A DNA stretch of 6,489 bases, taken from positions 1 through 6,489 of the forward strand of contig LSKJ01000512.1 of NCBI GenBank assembly GCA_001557035.1. The letters run 5' to 3'. Of this stretch, positions 5,709 to 6,489 are shown one piece after another. The translations under genes and the position numbers were made by a program. Positions within the stretch are counted from its first letter, which is position 1; the number at the start of each line of letters is the position of its first letter. The stretch is from Rhodospirillaceae bacterium CCH5-H10 (GTDB taxonomy: Bacteria; Pseudomonadota; Alphaproteobacteria; Reyranellales; Reyranellaceae). The notes beneath the pieces were generated by a model, which saw only the letters and a program-made list of their open reading frames with translations, did not search any database and was not told where the DNA came from.

Positions 5709-6489
5709 CTACACCCGTTTGGCGGCGGCAGGGTCGAGCGGCCAGCGCGGTCGCGGCCGGAAATCGAGCGCGTCGACCTGGCCGAGTCGCAGCCGCTCGG
5801 CGCCCGCCCAGGCAATCATGGCGCCATTGTCGGTGCAGAGCCTGACAGGCGGCGCGACCAGGGTCGCTCCGTGCGATGCCGCGATCTCCTCCAGCCGGCC
5901 GCGCAGATAGACATTGGCCGCGACGCCGCCGGCCACGACCAGTGTCGACGAAGGCGCGAGGGCCAGCGCATTGGCGCAACGGTCGGCAAAGACATCGCCC
6001 ACCGTGCGCTGGAAGGAGGCGCAGAGATCGGCAATGGCCTGCGGATCCCCGGCCGGCAGTTTCTCGACCGCCAGGCGCACGGCGGTCTTGAGGCCCGAGA
6101 AGGAGAAATCGCAACCGGGCTTGCGCCACATCGGCCGCGGCAGGGCGAATCGCTTCGGGTCGCCGCCGACGGCCGCCTTCTCGACCGCAGGCCCGCCGGG
6201 AAAGCCGAGGCCCAGCAGCTTGGCGGTCTTGTCGAAACACTCGCCGGCCGCATCGTCGATGGTCGTGCCGAGTCGCGTGAAGTCCCCGGGGCCGCGCACC
6301 GTCAGGAGCTGGCAATGCCCGCCCGACACCAGCAGCAGCAGATAGGGAAATTCGACCGGCTCGGTCAGGCGGACGGAGAGCGCATGGCCTTCGAGATGAT
6401 TGACCGCGATGAACGGCTTGTCGTGCGCGAAGGCCAGCGCCTTGGCGGTCATGACGCCCACCATCACGCCGCCACCGGCGGGCCGGGAC
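5709..6489 (-). CDS. tsaD: tRNA N6-adenosine threonylcarbamoyltransferase, 5' end cut by window
   Basis: TsaD (Gcp/YgjD) transfers the threonylcarbamoyl group to A37 of ANN-decoding tRNAs, completing the t6A modification with TsaB and TsaE. The visible part, about 259 codons, covers most of the ASKHA-fold protein; roughly 90-100 N-terminal residues lie beyond the right edge. Landmarks in order are [10 protein letters not shown], the metal-binding [56 protein letters not shown] and [12 protein letters not shown], whose aspartate is a metal ligand in the family. A GTG at 6467 could be read as a start, but it falls inside the conserved fold and is not the real one. Beyond it the frame reads S-R-P-A-G-G-G, where a GPGxxGG motif is expected (see findings). 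The oxygenase gene follows nine bases after the stop. Identity is secure; the 5' end is partial. Confidence 0.95.
   Translation of the reverse strand, partial: SRPAGGGVMVGVMTAKALAFAHDKPFIAVNHLEGHALSVRLTEPVEFPYLLLLVSGGHCQLLTVRGPGDFTRLGTTIDDAAGECFDKTAKLLGLGFPGGPAVEKAAVGGDPKRFALPRPMWRKPGCDFSFSGLKTAVRLAVEKLPAGDPQAIADLCASFQRTVGDVFADRCANALALAPSSTLVVAGGVAANVYLRGRLEEIAASHGATLVAPPVRLCTDNGAMIAWAGAERLRLGQVDALDFRPRPRWPLDPAAAKRV

Overview
The window is GC-rich and gene-dense, with a strong G/C third-position bias. The gene content points to an alphaproteobacterium: PAS-rich hybrid histidine kinases of this type and a gpsA-EVE pair downstream of tsaD are typical of Rhizobiales/Rhodospirillales-like genomes. 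I cannot name the genus from sequence alone.

Layout. Positions 1-399 hold no convincing gene but contain several inverted repeats. These are a cluster of TGACCG elements near 101-129, a strong hairpin at 274-310 and a longer-range stem at 326-372. They sit upstream of a two-gene signalling operon on the + strand: a single-domain CheY-like response regulator (400-783) and, one base later, a large hybrid histidine kinase (785-2746; PAS-PAS-HisKA-HATPase-receiver). The second PAS domain resembles the heme PAS of FixL and keeps the positions of its proximal histidine and distal arginine, so it may sense oxygen or another gas ligand. Neither protein has a DNA-binding output domain, so the final effector is elsewhere or acts by protein contact.

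The kinase gene converges on a tightly packed minus-strand cluster, with a 7-bp perfect hairpin in the gap. In its direction of transcription (right to left) the cluster reads: tsaD (tRNA t6A synthesis, cut by the window's right edge), a 2-oxoglutarate/Fe(II) oxygenase-like protein, gpsA (glycerol-3-phosphate dehydrogenase), an EVE-domain protein and an EamA/DMT-family permease. Gaps are 9, -4, 15 and 25 bases, which suggests one transcription unit. gpsA starts with GTG inside a GTGA overlap with the oxygenase stop.

Functionally, tsaD, gpsA and EVE form a housekeeping block (tRNA modification, phospholipid precursor supply, a PUA-like nucleic-acid-binding fold). The oxygenase between tsaD and gpsA looks like an accessory insertion. 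No CRISPR array, mobile element, tRNA or rRNA was seen. The most interesting points are the FixL-like PAS, the oxygenase embedded in the tsaD-gpsA operon, and an apparent reading-frame discrepancy in tsaD at the right edge.
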